Shown here: positions 17,167-28,530 of the stretch, piece after piece | Numbering within the stretch: the first letter of the stretch is position 1 | Layout of the letters: every line of letters begins with the position of its first letter | From: Pseudomonas nitroreducens | GTDB taxonomy: Bacteria; Pseudomonadota; Gammaproteobacteria; Pseudomonadales; Pseudomonadaceae | NCBI RefSeq assembly: GCF_024170165.1 | Contig: NZ_JALJXP010000008.1 | Span: 124,001 to 188,000, forward strand | Reading direction: 5' to 3' | Length of the DNA stretch: 64,000 bases | Notes under the pieces: generated by a model | What the model was told of the DNA's origin: nothing | The model's database searches: none | What the model saw: the letters and a program-made list of their open reading frames with translations, nothing else | Position numbers and translations under genes: made by a program

Positions 17167-18252
17167 TCAGCGGCGGGTCAGCAGCACGCCGGCTTCCATG
17201 TGGTGCGTGTAGGGGAACTGGTCGAACAGGGCGCAGCGGCTCACCTGGTGGGTGTCGTGCAGCTGGGCGATGTTCTGCGCCAGGGTCTCCGGGTTGCAGG
17301 AGATGTACAGGATGTTGTCGAAGCGCCGGGTCAGCTCGCAGGTATCCGGGTCCATGCCGGCGCGCGGCGGGTCGACGAATACGCTGCCGAACGCGTAGGA
17401 CTTCAGGTCGACATCGGCCAGGCGGCGGAACGGGCGCACGTCATTCAGCGCCTGGGTCAGCTCCTCGGCGGAGAGGCGCACCAGGGTGACGTTGTCCAAG
17501 GCGTTGTCGGCGAGGTTGGCCAGGGCAGCGTTCACCGAGGTCTTGCTGATCTCCGTGGCCAGTACCTTGCGCACGCGGGTGGCCAGCGGCAGGGTGAAGT
17601 TGCCGTTGCCGCAGTACAGCTCCAGCAGGTCGTCGTCGCGCTGGCCCAGGGCTTCGTACGCCCAGTTGAGCATCTTCTGGCAGACCTCGCCGTTGGGCTG
17701 GGTGAAGGCGCCCTCCGGCTGGCGGTAGCGGAAGGTACGGCCGGCGACGCTCAGTTCTTCGCTGACATAGTCACGGCCGACGACGAGGCGCTTGCCGCGC
17801 GAGCGGCCGACGATGCTCACGCCAAGTTCGGCAGCCAGCTTCTCGGCGGCGGCCTGCCAGGCCGCGTCCACTGGGCGGTGGTAGCAGAGGGTGATCATGG
17901 CGTCGCCCGCCAGGGTGGTGAGGAACTCCACCTGGAACAGCTTGTGGCCCAGCGTCGGCTCGGCCCAGGCGGCCTTCAGGCGCGGCATCAGCTCGTTGAT
18001 GCGCTGGCTGGCGATGGGGAATTCTTCAATGAGGATCGGCGTGTGCTTGTCGCCCTGCTCGAACATCGCGTAGTGGCGTGCCTCGCCCTCGCGCCACAGG
18101 CGGAACTCGGCACGCAGGCGGTAATGCTCGCGAGGCGAATCGAACACCTCCGGCTCCGGCGCGGCGAAGGGCGCCAGCAGCTCGCGCAGGCGCGCGGCCT
18201 TGTGGGCCAGCTGGCTGTCGTATTGGGCGGGATCGAAACGCGGACTGCTCAT
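17167..18252 (-). CDS. trmA: tRNA (uracil-5-)-methyltransferase TrmA
   Basis: 361 residues from the ATG at 18252, close to the 366 of E. coli TrmA. It makes ribothymidine at position 54 in the T-loop of tRNAs, using S-adenosylmethionine. Seen: N-terminal [20 protein letters not shown], the AdoMet region [19 protein letters not shown], the loop [20 protein letters not shown], the catalytic cysteine in [15 protein letters not shown], and the closing glutamate in [13 protein letters not shown]. No TRAM domain, as expected for TrmA. Single gene. Confidence 0.96.
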   Translation of the reverse strand: MSSPRFDPAQYDSQLAHKAARLRELLAPFAAPEPEVFDSPREHYRLRAEFRLWREGEARHYAMFEQGDKHTPILIEEFPIASQRINELMPRLKAAWAEPTLGHKLFQVEFLTTLAGDAMITLCYHRPVDAAWQAAAEKLAAELGVSIVGRSRGKRLVVGRDYVSEELSVAGRTFRYRQPEGAFTQPNGEVCQKMLNWAYEALGQRDDDLLELYCGNGNFTLPLATRVRKVLATEISKTSVNAALANLADNALDNVTLVRLSAEELTQALNDVRPFRRLADVDLKSYAFGSVFVDPPRAGMDPDTCELTRRFDNILYISCNPETLAQNIAQLHDTHQVSRCALFDQFPYTHHMEAGVLLTRR

Positions 18253-18373
18253 GGGGCGGGTAACTCGTTTGGGTCGGCGGCCGGTGATGGGTATCGCTGC
18301 GCTCCACGCCATCCTACGCCAGTGTCACTGGCAGGAGCGGAGCGCAGCGATGTCCGTGCCGCGAAAGGAAAGG

Positions 18374-19669
18374 TCAGGCGTTGAACCAGCCCAGCTTGAT
18401 CACGAAGAGAATCGACAGAATGATCAGCGCCGGGTTCAGCTCGCGGAAGCGGCCGGAGAGCAGCTTGCAGGCGGTCCAGGTGATGAAGCCGAAGGCGATG
18501 CCGTTGGCGATGGAGAAGGTCAGCGGCATGGCCAGCGCGGTCACCACCACCGGAGCGGCGACGGTCAGGTCGTCCCAGTCGATCTCGGCCAGGCCCGAAG
18601 CCATCAGAACGGCGACGAAGAACAGTGCCGGCGCGGTGGCGAAGGCCGGTACGTTGCCCGCCAGCGGGGCGAAGAACAGCGCCAGCAGGAACAGCACGGC
18701 GACCACGATGGCGGTCAGGCCGGTGCGGCCGCCGGCGGAAACGCCCGCTGCCGACTCGATGTAGCTGGTGGTGGTGGAGGTGCCCAGCAGCGAACCGACC
18801 ATGGCGGCGGAGCTGTCGGCGATCAGCGCACGGCCCATCTTCGGCATGTGCCCGTCCTTGCCCATCAGACCGGCGCGCTTGGCGACGCCGATCAGGGTGC
18901 CGGAGTTGTCGAACAGGTCGACGAAGAGGAAGGCGAAGATCACGCTGAACAGGCCGATGTCCAGCGCGCCCTTGATATCCAGCTGCAGGAAGGTCGGAGC
19001 CAGGGACGGCGGCATCGACACCACGCCACCGAACTGGGAGACGCCGATGGCGATGGAGATGAAGGTCACCACCAGGATGCCGATCATCACCGCGCCGGTC
19101 ACGCGGCGGGCTTCCAGGGCGACGATCAGGATGAAGCCGAGGATCGCCAGCAGCGGAGCGGGCTTGGCCAGGTCGCCCATGCCCACCAGGGTGGCCTGGT
19201 TGGCGACGACGATGCCCGACTCCTTCAGCGCGATCAGCGCGAGGAACAGGCCGATGCCGGCGGCTATCGCCGAGCGCAGCGCCAGCGGGATGCTGTTGAT
19301 GATCCATTCGCGGATGCGGAAGATCGAAATGATGAAGAACATGCACGCGGAGAGGAACACCGCGCCGAGGGCCACCTGCCAGGTATGGCCCATGTGCAGG
19401 ACCACGGTGTAGGTGAAGAAGGCGTTCAGGCCCATGCCGGGAGCCAGGGCGATCGGGTAGTTGGCGATCAGGCCCATCACTGCCGAGCCGATGGCGGCGG
19501 CCAGGCAGGTGGCGACGAAGATCGCGCCCTTATCCATGCCCGTCTCGCCGAGGATGCTCGGGTTGACGAAAAGGATGTAGGCCATGGTCAGGAAGGTAGT
19601 GATACCCGCCAGGATCTCGGTGCGCACATTGGTGTTGTGTGCCTTGAGTTGGAACAGCTTTTCCAGCAT
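18374..19669 (-). CDS. NCS2-family purine permease (AzgA-like)
   Basis: 431 residues from the ATG at 19669, giving MLEKLFQLKAHNTNVRTEIL; longer in-frame readings include unconserved sequence. About 12-14 membrane helices. Family marks: GITTFLTMAYILFVNPSIL, GLIANYPIALAPGMGLNAFF, and FLFVDLFDNSGTLIGVAKR followed by GTSTTTSYIESAAGVSAGGR, the binding-site segments of the adenine/guanine/hypoxanthine branch. It imports a purine base with protons. The 291-base region upstream (19670-19960) contains its promoter and leader; I found no recognisable purine riboswitch in it. Confidence 0.92.
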   Translation of the reverse strand: MLEKLFQLKAHNTNVRTEILAGITTFLTMAYILFVNPSILGETGMDKGAIFVATCLAAAIGSAVMGLIANYPIALAPGMGLNAFFTYTVVLHMGHTWQVALGAVFLSACMFFIISIFRIREWIINSIPLALRSAIAAGIGLFLALIALKESGIVVANQATLVGMGDLAKPAPLLAILGFILIVALEARRVTGAVMIGILVVTFISIAIGVSQFGGVVSMPPSLAPTFLQLDIKGALDIGLFSVIFAFLFVDLFDNSGTLIGVAKRAGLMGKDGHMPKMGRALIADSSAAMVGSLLGTSTTTSYIESAAGVSAGGRTGLTAIVVAVLFLLALFFAPLAGNVPAFATAPALFFVAVLMASGLAEIDWDDLTVAAPVVVTALAMPLTFSIANGIAFGFITWTACKLLSGRFRELNPALIILSILFVIKLGWFNA

Positions 19670-19960
19670 GTTTGGCTCCCCGTGACGCTCTTGCGCCGTT
19701 ATCGTTCTGGCCGGGAAAAGCAAGGTGCATGCCCAGGTGGGCCGTGCGCCTTTTCTTGTGACCGGCAAAAAGGCGCGCATGATACCAGCTTGCCCTTGAC
19801 CGGAGAATTTCTGACCGGACCGCCAGCATCCGTTCGTCTGCAAGCTTAGACGCGGGCGCCGACCAAGGGAGTGCAACTTGTGCGCTGGGGGTGGTCTGAC
19901 ACTTCATGACCTTGGCTCTAACCCTGGCCCGACCGGGCCTTCCTGTCTGATTCGCAGTCG

Positions 19961-20467
19961 ATGAAACGCTCTATTCCGATCCTCCTTGCCTCATTGTTGG
20001 GCGCCTCTTTGCTGGGGGCCTGTGCCGGTGCGCCGCCTTCGGCGCCGCAGCACACCTTCGACGTCCACGCCGTGGCCGAAAAGCCCACGGCCAGCACCCG
20101 CACCCTGGCCGATCCGCAGGGCAAGGCTGTGCTGGTGACGACCCGCCCGGCGCTGACCCAGCAGGATGTGCAGCGGGCCGAGCTGGCCAGTGTGGCCGAT
20201 GGCAAGCCGGCAGTCCGCGTGCTGTTCACCCCCGACGCCAGCCAGCGTCTGGCGAAACTGACCCAGGAAGAGCAGGGCAAGGCCCTGGCGGTAGTCATTG
20301 ACGGGCAGCTGCGGCTGCTGCCCAAGGTGACGCGGGTGGTGAGCGATGGCCAGGTGATGCTCAAGGGCTTCGCCAGCCAGGCGGAAGCCCAGACGCTGGT
20401 GCACCGGCTCAACGAGCTGCGGGATGTGCCGGTGCAGCCGGAGCAGGAGTCCGGCGGGCAGCCGTAG
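19961..20467 (+). CDS. Lipoprotein with a SecD P1-head-like domain
   Basis: 168 residues. Lipoprotein signal MKRSIPILLASLLGASLLGAC with lipobox LGAC. The mature part contains VRVLFTPDASQRLAKLTQEE, then GKALAVVIDGQLRLLPKVTR and GQVMLKGFASQAEAQTLVHR, which has the pattern of the SecD periplasmic P1 head (the F-x-x-x-A-x-x-x-L-A-x-x-T stretch, then the V-I-D-G strand and the F-T-x-x-E-A-x-x-L-A helix). There are no membrane helices, so it is not a SecD. Probably outer-membrane anchored; function unknown. The SecD likeness is my reading of the pattern. Confidence 0.75.
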   Translation: MKRSIPILLASLLGASLLGACAGAPPSAPQHTFDVHAVAEKPTASTRTLADPQGKAVLVTTRPALTQQDVQRAELASVADGKPAVRVLFTPDASQRLAKLTQEEQGKALAVVIDGQLRLLPKVTRVVSDGQVMLKGFASQAEAQTLVHRLNELRDVPVQPEQESGGQP

Positions 20468-20500
20468 CTTCTTTATAGGGGCTTGAGAAAGGTGGCTCTT

Positions 20501-20578
20501 CGTAGGGCGAATAACCTGGAACAGGTTATCCGCCGCTTACCCGGCGGCGGATAACGCTGGCGCGTTATGCGCCCTACG
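20501..20578. repeat. Intergenic palindromic repeat, ~78 bases
   Basis: The ends CGTAGGGC and GCCCTACG are exact inverses, with further internal symmetry around GGTTATCCGCCG...CGGCGGATAACG. No coding potential. It is of the type found in many copies in Pseudomonas genomes and would fold into a long hairpin in RNA. Confidence 0.75.
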
Positions 20579-20604
20579 ATCCAATATCGGCACGGAATGC
20601 TTTT

Positions 20605-20698
20605 CGTAGGAGCGAGCTTGCTCGCGAACCGAACATCACAGGCGCTGGGTTGGAATCCGTTCGCGAGCAATAACGATGGCGTCCCCCTCGCTCCTACA
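20605..20698. repeat. REP doublet, two inverted REP units
   Basis: CGTAGGAGCGAGCTTGCTCG opens the left unit (itself a hairpin AGCGAGC/GCTCGC), and the right unit is its inverse partner, ending CCCCCTCGCTCCTAC. The right half is also found as a single copy at 11127-11161. Facing REP pairs are the mobile, RAYT-dependent form of these elements; no RAYT transposase gene is in the window. The 20468-20783 gap otherwise holds only the 20501-20578 repeat and the glyA terminator. Confidence 0.82.
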
Positions 20699-20730
20699 GG
20701 TTTGGCCCGCCTTCCTGGTGGGACGCCCAT

Positions 20731-20755
20731 GAAAAAGCCCGGCATCTGCCGGGCT
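20731..20755 (-). terminator. Rho-independent terminator of glyA
   Basis: On the minus strand AGCCCGGC, loop AGAT, GCCGGGCT, followed by a run of T (the A-run 20732-20736 on the plus strand). It lies 28 bases after the glyA stop. Confidence 0.88.
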
Positions 20756-20783
20756 CTTTCGTTTCGCGGTTCGCCGGTTCGGC

Positions 20784-22037
20784 TTAGGCGCCGTAGACCG
20801 GGAACTTGGCGCAGATGGCCTTGACCTTCTCGCGCACGCCGTCCACCACGGACTCGTCGCCCATGTTGGTCAGGATGTCGCAGATCCAGCCGGCCAGCTC
20901 GCGGCACTCGGCTTCCTTGAAGCCGCGGGTGGTCACGGCAGGGGTGCCGATGCGCAGGCCGGAGGTGACGAACGGGGAACGCGGGTCGTTCGGCACGCTG
21001 TTCTTGTTCACGGTGATGAAGGCACGACCCAGGGCGGCGTCGGCGTCCTTACCGGTGATGTCCTGCTTGATCAGGGACAGCAGGAACAGGTGGTTCTGGG
21101 TACCGCCGGACACCACGTCGAAGCCGCGCTCGATGAACACGCTGGCCATGGTCTGGGCGTTCTTCAGGACCTGCTGCTGGTAGGCCTTGAACTCGGGCTG
21201 CAGGGCTTCCTTGAAGCACACGGCCTTGGCGGCGATCACGTGCTCCAGCGGGCCACCCTGGGCACCCGGGAAGACAGCGGAGTTCAGCTTCTTCTCGATC
21301 TCTTCGTTCTTGCGAGCGAGGATCAGGCCGCCGCGCGGGCCGCGCAGGGTCTTGTGGGTGGTGGTGGTGACCACGTCGGCGAACGGTACCGGGTTCGGGT
21401 AGACGCCAGCGGCGACCAGACCGGCCACGTGGGCCATGTCGACGAACAGGTAGGCACCGACCTTGTCGGCGATGGCGCGGAAGCGGGCGAAGTCCAGGAC
21501 CTGGGAGTAGGCGGAGAAGCCGGCGACGATCATCTTCGGCTTGTGCTCGACGGCCAGGCGTTCGACTTCGTCGTAGTCGATCAGGCCGGCGTCGGTGATG
21601 CCGTACTGCACGGCGTTGTACAGCTTGCCGGAGGAGGAAACGCTGGCGCCGTGGGTCAGGTGACCGCCGTGGGCCAGGCTCATGCCCAGGATGGTGTCAC
21701 CGGCCGACAGCAGGGCCAGGTAGACGGCCGCGTTGGCCTGGGAGCCGGCGTGCGGCTGGACGTTGGCGTAGTCGGCGCCGAACAGCTCTTTGGCGCGGTC
21801 GATGGCCAGCTGCTCGACGACGTCGACGTACTCGCAACCACCGTAGTAGCGCTTGCCCGGGTAGCCTTCGGCGTACTTGTTGGTCAGCACCGAACCCTGG
21901 GCTTCCATCACCGCCGGGCTGGTGTAGTTCTCGGAGGCGATGAGCTCGATGTGCTCTTCCTGGCGCTGGGCTTCCTGCTCCATCGCGGCGAAGAGTTCGG
22001 CATCGTAGCGGGCGAGGGTCAAATCACGGCTGAACAT
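20784..22037 (-). CDS. glyA: Serine hydroxymethyltransferase
   Basis: 417 residues from the ATG at 22037 ([16 protein letters not shown]), the usual length. PLP enzyme converting serine and tetrahydrofolate to glycine and methylene-tetrahydrofolate. Seen: [40 protein letters not shown], the aspartate in [19 protein letters not shown], and the PLP lysine in [24 protein letters not shown] precedes the start. Pseudomonas carries several glyA copies; the copy next to morA, as here, is glyA3 in the P. aeruginosa naming I remember. Single gene. Confidence 0.97.
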   Translation of the reverse strand: MFSRDLTLARYDAELFAAMEQEAQRQEEHIELIASENYTSPAVMEAQGSVLTNKYAEGYPGKRYYGGCEYVDVVEQLAIDRAKELFGADYANVQPHAGSQANAAVYLALLSAGDTILGMSLAHGGHLTHGASVSSSGKLYNAVQYGITDAGLIDYDEVERLAVEHKPKMIVAGFSAYSQVLDFARFRAIADKVGAYLFVDMAHVAGLVAAGVYPNPVPFADVVTTTTHKTLRGPRGGLILARKNEEIEKKLNSAVFPGAQGGPLEHVIAAKAVCFKEALQPEFKAYQQQVLKNAQTMASVFIERGFDVVSGGTQNHLFLLSLIKQDITGKDADAALGRAFITVNKNSVPNDPRSPFVTSGLRIGTPAVTTRGFKEAECRELAGWICDILTNMGDESVVDGVREKVKAICAKFPVYGA

Positions 22038-22230
22038 GGCGGTCCTCTTAAGGATCGGGTGCTGGGGGAAAGGCGCGCATTCTAACCCAAGGCGCCGGTG
22101 CTGGCACATGAAAGGCGGTCATGTGGCTGACAAGCGGGGCTCAAGGCCAGGAGGTGCGTGGAATTGAGAGCGGTTTGGCACCGACGGCAGACCGCTCCTA
22201 CGCATGGCCAGGCATCGCGCGGATGCGCGA

Positions 22231-25200
22231 TCAGCCCAGAAGGAACAGCGCGTTGCTGGCGAACAGCGCGGCGAACTGGTCAGGCGGCACCGGGCGGCCG
22301 AAGAGGAAGCCCTGCACTTCGTCGCAGCCGTGTTCGCGCAGGAACTCCAGCTGCTCGTGGCTCTCCACGCCCTCGGCAATCACCATCAGGTTCAGGCTGT
22401 GGGCCATGGCGATGATGGCGCGGGCGATCTGCGCGTCCTGCTCGCCGTGGGGCAGGCCGTCGACGAAGCTGCGGTCGATCTTCAGCACGTCGATGGGGAA
22501 CTGCTTGAGGTAGTTGAGCGAGGAGTAGCCGGTGCCGAAGTCGTCCACCGCAATCGCCAGGCCCAGGCGTTTCAGGCCCTGAAGTATCTGCATCGCCTGG
22601 GAAACGTCGCTCATCAGGATGCTTTCGGTCAGTTCCAGCTCCAGGCACGCGGGGGCGATGCCGGTGTCCTCGAGGATGCCGGCGATGCGCTCGCCCAGCT
22701 GGCCGTCGGCGAACTGCCGGGCCGAGAGGTTCACCGAAATCTTCGGCACCCGCACCTTGTCGCGGTGCCAGGCGCGCAGTTGCAGGCAGGCCTGCTCGAG
22801 CAGCCAGTCGCCGACCTGGGCAACCAGGCCGAGCTCTTCCAGCACGGGGATGAACTCCGCCGGCGGGATCAGCCCGCGCTTGGGATGCTGCCAGCGCAGC
22901 AGCGCCTCGGCACCGGTCAGGCGGCGGCCGTCGCCTGTGAACTGCGGCTGGTAGTGCAGGACGAACTCGTGCAGCTCGATGGCGCGGCGCAGGTCGCTTT
23001 CCAGTTCCAGGCGTTCCAGGGCGCGGGCGTTCATCTCGGCCTGGTAGAACTGGAAGTTGTTCTTGCCCATTTCCTTGGCGTGGTACATCGCCGTGTCGGC
23101 GTTCTTCATCAGTTGGCTGAGCTCGGCGCCGTCCTGCGGCGAGAGCGCCACACCGATGCTGGCGGTGACGAAGAATTCGCGGCCTTCCAGGGTGAAGGGG
23201 CGGGCGAGGCTGGAGAGAATCTGCTCGGCGACCTGGATCGCCTGCCGCAGCGCCTTCTCGCGGTCCTTCTGGCCGGGCAGCAGCAGGGTGAACTCATCGC
23301 CGCCCATGCGCGCCACGGTGTCGTTATCGCTGACGCAATGGCTCAGGCGCTCGGCTACTTCCTTGAGCATGCGGTCGCCCGCGGCATGGCCGAGGGAGTC
23401 GTTGATCGGCTTGAAACGGTCGAGGTCGAGGAACATCAGCACCACCCACTGCTGGTGCCTTTCGGCCTGCAGCAGCGCAGTGTGCAGGCGGTCCTGGAAC
23501 AGCGTGCGGTTGGGCAGGTGGGTCAGGGCGTCGTAGTAGGCCAGGCGGTGGATGCGCCGCTCGCTGGCCTTGCGCTCGCTGATGTCGCTGAAGAAGCAGA
23601 CGAAGCTGACCAGGTCGCCTTCCTCGTCGTGTACCGCGGTGATGCCGACCCAGCTCGGGTACAGCTCGCCGCTCTTGCGCTTCTGCAGGATCTCGCCTTC
23701 CCAGCTGCCGCTCTTGAGCAGGCTTTCCATCACGTGCTTGAGCTGGTTGGCTTCCTGGCGGTCGGCGGTGAGCAGGCGTGGCAGCTGGTCCAGCACTTCC
23801 CGGTCGGAGTAGCCGGTGAGACGACTGAAGGAGTCGTTGATCTGCACGATGTAGCCGGCCGGGTCGGTGACCATGATCGCCGCCGTGGAGTGCTCGAAGA
23901 CTGTCGCCGCCATGCGCATCTCGCGCTCGGCACGGCGCTGCTGGCTGACGTCGCGGGCGACGCCGAGCAGGCCTTCGAAGCGGCCGTGGTCGTCCCACAT
24001 CAGGGCGATGCGCAGCTCCACGGGAATCTTGTGGCCGTCGGCGTGCAGGCAGTCGAGGCTGAACAGCTGCGGCTCGGCGCCCTCGCGCAGTTCGGCCAGG
24101 CGCTTGGGCTCGCCAATGGCGCCCTGCACCCGGTTCAGCAGTTCATCCAGGCGCTCCAGTTGCGCCGGGTTGGCGGCCACCTGCTGGAAGCCGTTGGCCA
24201 GCACCCACTCGGGGCTGTAGCCGAGCACCTGGTGGATCGACGGGCTGAGGTAGTTGAGCTTGACCTGGGCGTCGGTGGAGAGGATCACGTCGCTGATGCT
24301 CTCGGCGAGCATGCGGTAGCGGCGACCGCTCTCGCGCAGGGAGTTGTGCGCCTCGACGGTGTCGGTGATGTCCTTGGCCACGCCGATCAGCCGCGCCACG
24401 CGGCCGGAGGCGTCGCGGGTGAAGGCCTGCTCGCGGATGTCGAACCAGTGCCAGCTGCCGTCGCGGTGGCGCCAGCGCAACTGGCTGTCCAGCAGCAGGC
24501 CGTCGCCGACCACCTGCTGCAGGTTGCGCACGCGCCAGTAGTATTCGACGTCGTCCGGGTGCAGCACCTTCTCCCAGAAGCGCTCGCCCATCTCGCGCAG
24601 CTCGTCATTGTCGTAGCCGAGCTGGTGACCGAGGTTGTGGTTGCTGAAGATCACCCGGCGTGCAGCGATATCGTGAATGTACAGGGTGTCCGGCACCGCA
24701 CGCACCGCATCGGACCAGAACTTCTCGCGCTCGATCAGCGACAGCTCGACCTGCTTGCGGCTGGTGATGTCCGAGAGGCTCAGGGTGACGGCGTGGAAGT
24801 CCTGGATCATCTCCGGTACGCGCAACTGCAGCCACAGGTGGCGCTGCTCGCCCTGGCGGGTATGGATGCAGGCCTCCAGCTCGACCATGCCATGACCGTG
24901 CAACACGGCTTCGAGCACCTTGCTGCGTACGCCGTCCGGACGCATGCCGGCGCTGCCGATGAGAATCTGCCAGGCCTGCTCGGTGGTGCCCACGCCCATC
25001 AGGCGCTTGGCGACGTTGTTGATCTCGGTGATGCGCACCTGGCGCAGCAGCCAGGGCAGGCGCTCGGGCTGCGAGGCGAGCCATTCGCGCAGGTCGCTCT
25101 GGCGGCGCAGGTTGAGGTCCACCAGGCTCTGGCGCAGGGCGGAGAGGTCGAGCACGCAGAGGGCGACGCCGACCCCATCGAAGATGTCCTGGTAGCGCCG

Positions 25201-26484
25201 ACGGGTTTCTTCGAGGATGTGCAGCGCCTGCTGTTCCTCGGTGACGTCGCGCAGCACCCAGACCTGCCCGCCCTGAGGCAGGTTGCCGCGCAGCACCCAG
25301 GTCTGCTCCGGCGACAGCGGACTGTCGTCCAGGGAGTGGTGGCTGACGGCGAACAGCCGGGCCTGGCCTATATGGTTGACGCGCACCAGCTCGGAGCCAT
25401 TGTCGGCCGAGGGATCGCTGCCATTGAGCAGGCCGCCCAGGCCGGGCAGCAGCTCCAGCAGGTGATGCTCGCCGGCCTTGTCGGCGGTGATGCCGAACAG
25501 TTGTTCGGCCTGCGGGTTGAGGTAGGCGAGGCGACCGTCGGCGCGGGTCACCAGCACCCGTTCGTCGATCGCGCCCAGGGCCTGCGCAGCCTGGCGCAGG
25601 CTCTGCTGCGATTCCACGGTCAGCGCGCGCAGGTTCTGCTGCTCGCGCTGCAGGCGCAGCAGGGCGGCGCAGGCGACACCGGCCAGCACCAGCAGCAGTG
25701 CCAGTTCGCCGCCCAGGCGCGGCAGCAGGGTGGCGCGGATCTGCCGGTCGTCGAACTGCGGGTGCAGCTGCCAGTCGGTGTTCTGGATGTCCAGGCCGTC
25801 CAGGCTCTGCGCTTGTTCCAGCGGCGAGGCGGCGGACAGCGGGCCGGGGCGATAGCCGCTGGAGCGGCCGAGGACCTTCTGCTGGACGTCGTCGACCAGG
25901 ATCCAGTCCGGCGACTCCGGGCGGATCTGCGCGGCCCAGCCCCGCCGGGCGATCTTCTCGTCGAGGCGCAGGATGCTGTCGCCTTCGCCCGCCTCGGTGG
26001 CCTTCAGCCAGACATAGAAATGGCCGCCGTTCTCTTCGCTGAAGGCATAGTGATAGCTCTGCTGCGCGCTGCGCTGGCGCAGGGCCTCGATGAACGCCGC
26101 GTCCTTGATGCCGCTGGCGGAGTCGCGCACGGGCAACCCGCTGGCGTCGAGCCGCACCAGGCTGTGGAAGGATGGGTAGATGTGCTTCAGGCCGGCGATC
26201 AGCGGCGCGTGGGCATCGCCCGCGGCGCGGTCCTGTTCCTGCTGCAGCAGGGCCTGGGCCGCCACGGCCTTGAGCTCCAGGGTCAGGGAAATCCGCTGGG
26301 CCATCTGTTCGCCGTGCAGCACCACCCGCTCGCGCTCGAAGCGCTCCTGGCTGCGGAACTCCTGGTGCAGCTGCCAGCCCAGTAGGGCGAGCATGAACAG
26401 CACCAGCAGTACCAGCGCGGTCCGGGTCGCCACGCGGGCTGGCCTGGCCAGGGCGTCCGGAGGGGTGCGGGGGAAAATAGACAA
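22231..26484 (-). CDS. morA: MorA, membrane PAS-GGDEF-EAL cyclic-di-GMP protein
   Basis: 1417 residues. Two membrane helices (TALVLLVLFMLALLGWQL near 22-40, and LGGELALLLVLAGVACAALL near 260-280) flank a periplasmic sensory domain; then several PAS domains with PAC segments; then GGDEF and EAL domains. The cyclase site MGGDEFTLLLPG (~1060) is intact, with RFKPINDSLGHAAGDRML before it; the phosphodiesterase site GAEALLRWQHP (~1190) and DDFGTGYSSLNYLKQFPIDV are also intact, so both making and breaking of c-di-GMP are possible. Size, domain order and position next to glyA identify MorA, which controls flagellar development and biofilm. Monocistronic by layout. Confidence 0.95.
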   Translation of the reverse strand: MSIFPRTPPDALARPARVATRTALVLLVLFMLALLGWQLHQEFRSQERFERERVVLHGEQMAQRISLTLELKAVAAQALLQQEQDRAAGDAHAPLIAGLKHIYPSFHSLVRLDASGLPVRDSASGIKDAAFIEALRQRSAQQSYHYAFSEENGGHFYVWLKATEAGEGDSILRLDEKIARRGWAAQIRPESPDWILVDDVQQKVLGRSSGYRPGPLSAASPLEQAQSLDGLDIQNTDWQLHPQFDDRQIRATLLPRLGGELALLLVLAGVACAALLRLQREQQNLRALTVESQQSLRQAAQALGAIDERVLVTRADGRLAYLNPQAEQLFGITADKAGEHHLLELLPGLGGLLNGSDPSADNGSELVRVNHIGQARLFAVSHHSLDDSPLSPEQTWVLRGNLPQGGQVWVLRDVTEEQQALHILEETRRRYQDIFDGVGVALCVLDLSALRQSLVDLNLRRQSDLREWLASQPERLPWLLRQVRITEINNVAKRLMGVGTTEQAWQILIGSAGMRPDGVRSKVLEAVLHGHGMVELEACIHTRQGEQRHLWLQLRVPEMIQDFHAVTLSLSDITSRKQVELSLIEREKFWSDAVRAVPDTLYIHDIAARRVIFSNHNLGHQLGYDNDELREMGERFWEKVLHPDDVEYYWRVRNLQQVVGDGLLLDSQLRWRHRDGSWHWFDIREQAFTRDASGRVARLIGVAKDITDTVEAHNSLRESGRRYRMLAESISDVILSTDAQVKLNYLSPSIHQVLGYSPEWVLANGFQQVAANPAQLERLDELLNRVQGAIGEPKRLAELREGAEPQLFSLDCLHADGHKIPVELRIALMWDDHGRFEGLLGVARDVSQQRRAEREMRMAATVFEHSTAAIMVTDPAGYIVQINDSFSRLTGYSDREVLDQLPRLLTADRQEANQLKHVMESLLKSGSWEGEILQKRKSGELYPSWVGITAVHDEEGDLVSFVCFFSDISERKASERRIHRLAYYDALTHLPNRTLFQDRLHTALLQAERHQQWVVLMFLDLDRFKPINDSLGHAAGDRMLKEVAERLSHCVSDNDTVARMGGDEFTLLLPGQKDREKALRQAIQVAEQILSSLARPFTLEGREFFVTASIGVALSPQDGAELSQLMKNADTAMYHAKEMGKNNFQFYQAEMNARALERLELESDLRRAIELHEFVLHYQPQFTGDGRRLTGAEALLRWQHPKRGLIPPAEFIPVLEELGLVAQVGDWLLEQACLQLRAWHRDKVRVPKISVNLSARQFADGQLGERIAGILEDTGIAPACLELELTESILMSDVSQAMQILQGLKRLGLAIAVDDFGTGYSSLNYLKQFPIDVLKIDRSFVDGLPHGEQDAQIARAIIAMAHSLNLMVIAEGVESHEQLEFLREHGCDEVQGFLFGRPVPPDQFAALFASNALFLLG

Positions 26485-26814
26485 GGACTTGAGGACCTGG
26501 GGCGATACGACTGAATTCGGCGCGGGCTAGGATGCCCGGAAAGGCGGCTAAGTGCCAGTATGGCCGACGAGCGTCGTTTGCCCTTCCTGACTCATTCCGG
26601 TAGCTTTGCCGCACGCGCGCGTGGTGTGGGTTGCATAAAGTACATCCGCGCAGAGTCCCGCGCGAAGGGCCGTCCATCGGCCGTTCGCGCCCCCCGGCAG
26701 CCTGCTCGCAAGCGTTCGAGCGCTGCCGCTCCGGCCAGTGAGCCGGCGTCCCGGAACCTGCCGTCGTCCGTTCCGGCCATCCCGATCACAATTCATCCCA
26801 GAAGTCAGGTATCC
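26485..26814. other. Divergent intergenic region between morA and ettA
   Basis: 330 bases holding the promoters of both divergent genes. The reading frame of ettA stays open upstream to 26560, but the extra residues (Arg/Ala/Pro/Ser-rich) do not resemble any EttA and the known start motif begins at 26815. I see no clear operator, terminator or repeat. Confidence 0.5.
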
Positions 26815-28479
<1,665 letters not shown>

Positions 28480-28496
28480 GCCGCTTCTGCAGGAAA

Positions 28497-28523
28497 ACGG
28501 GGCCTTCGGGCCCCGTTTTTTTT
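28497..28523 (+). terminator. Terminator between ettA and the convergent small gene
   Basis: ACGGGGCC (28497-28504), TTCG tetraloop, GGCCCCGT (28509-28516), then eight T. The A-run on the other side could also serve the convergent gene on the minus strand. Confidence 0.93.
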
Positions 28524-28530
28524 GCGCCTG

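Noticed and set aside
19670-19960. Purine riboswitch upstream of the NCS2 permease
   Set aside because: I could not find the paired loops and junction bases of a purine aptamer on the minus strand; only weak hairpins are present.
22120-22215. REP-like element between glyA and morA (GAGAGCGG...CCGCTCCTAC)
   Set aside because: Only a short imperfect match to the REP end; not enough to call a repeat.
22204-26385. Long open frame (1393 residues) antisense to morA
   Set aside because: Same antisense artefact; the minus strand has intact PAS, GGDEF and EAL domains.
26560-26814. N-terminal extension of ettA
   Set aside because: The added residues are Arg/Ala/Ser/Pro-rich and absent from the family; the conserved EttA start is at 26815.
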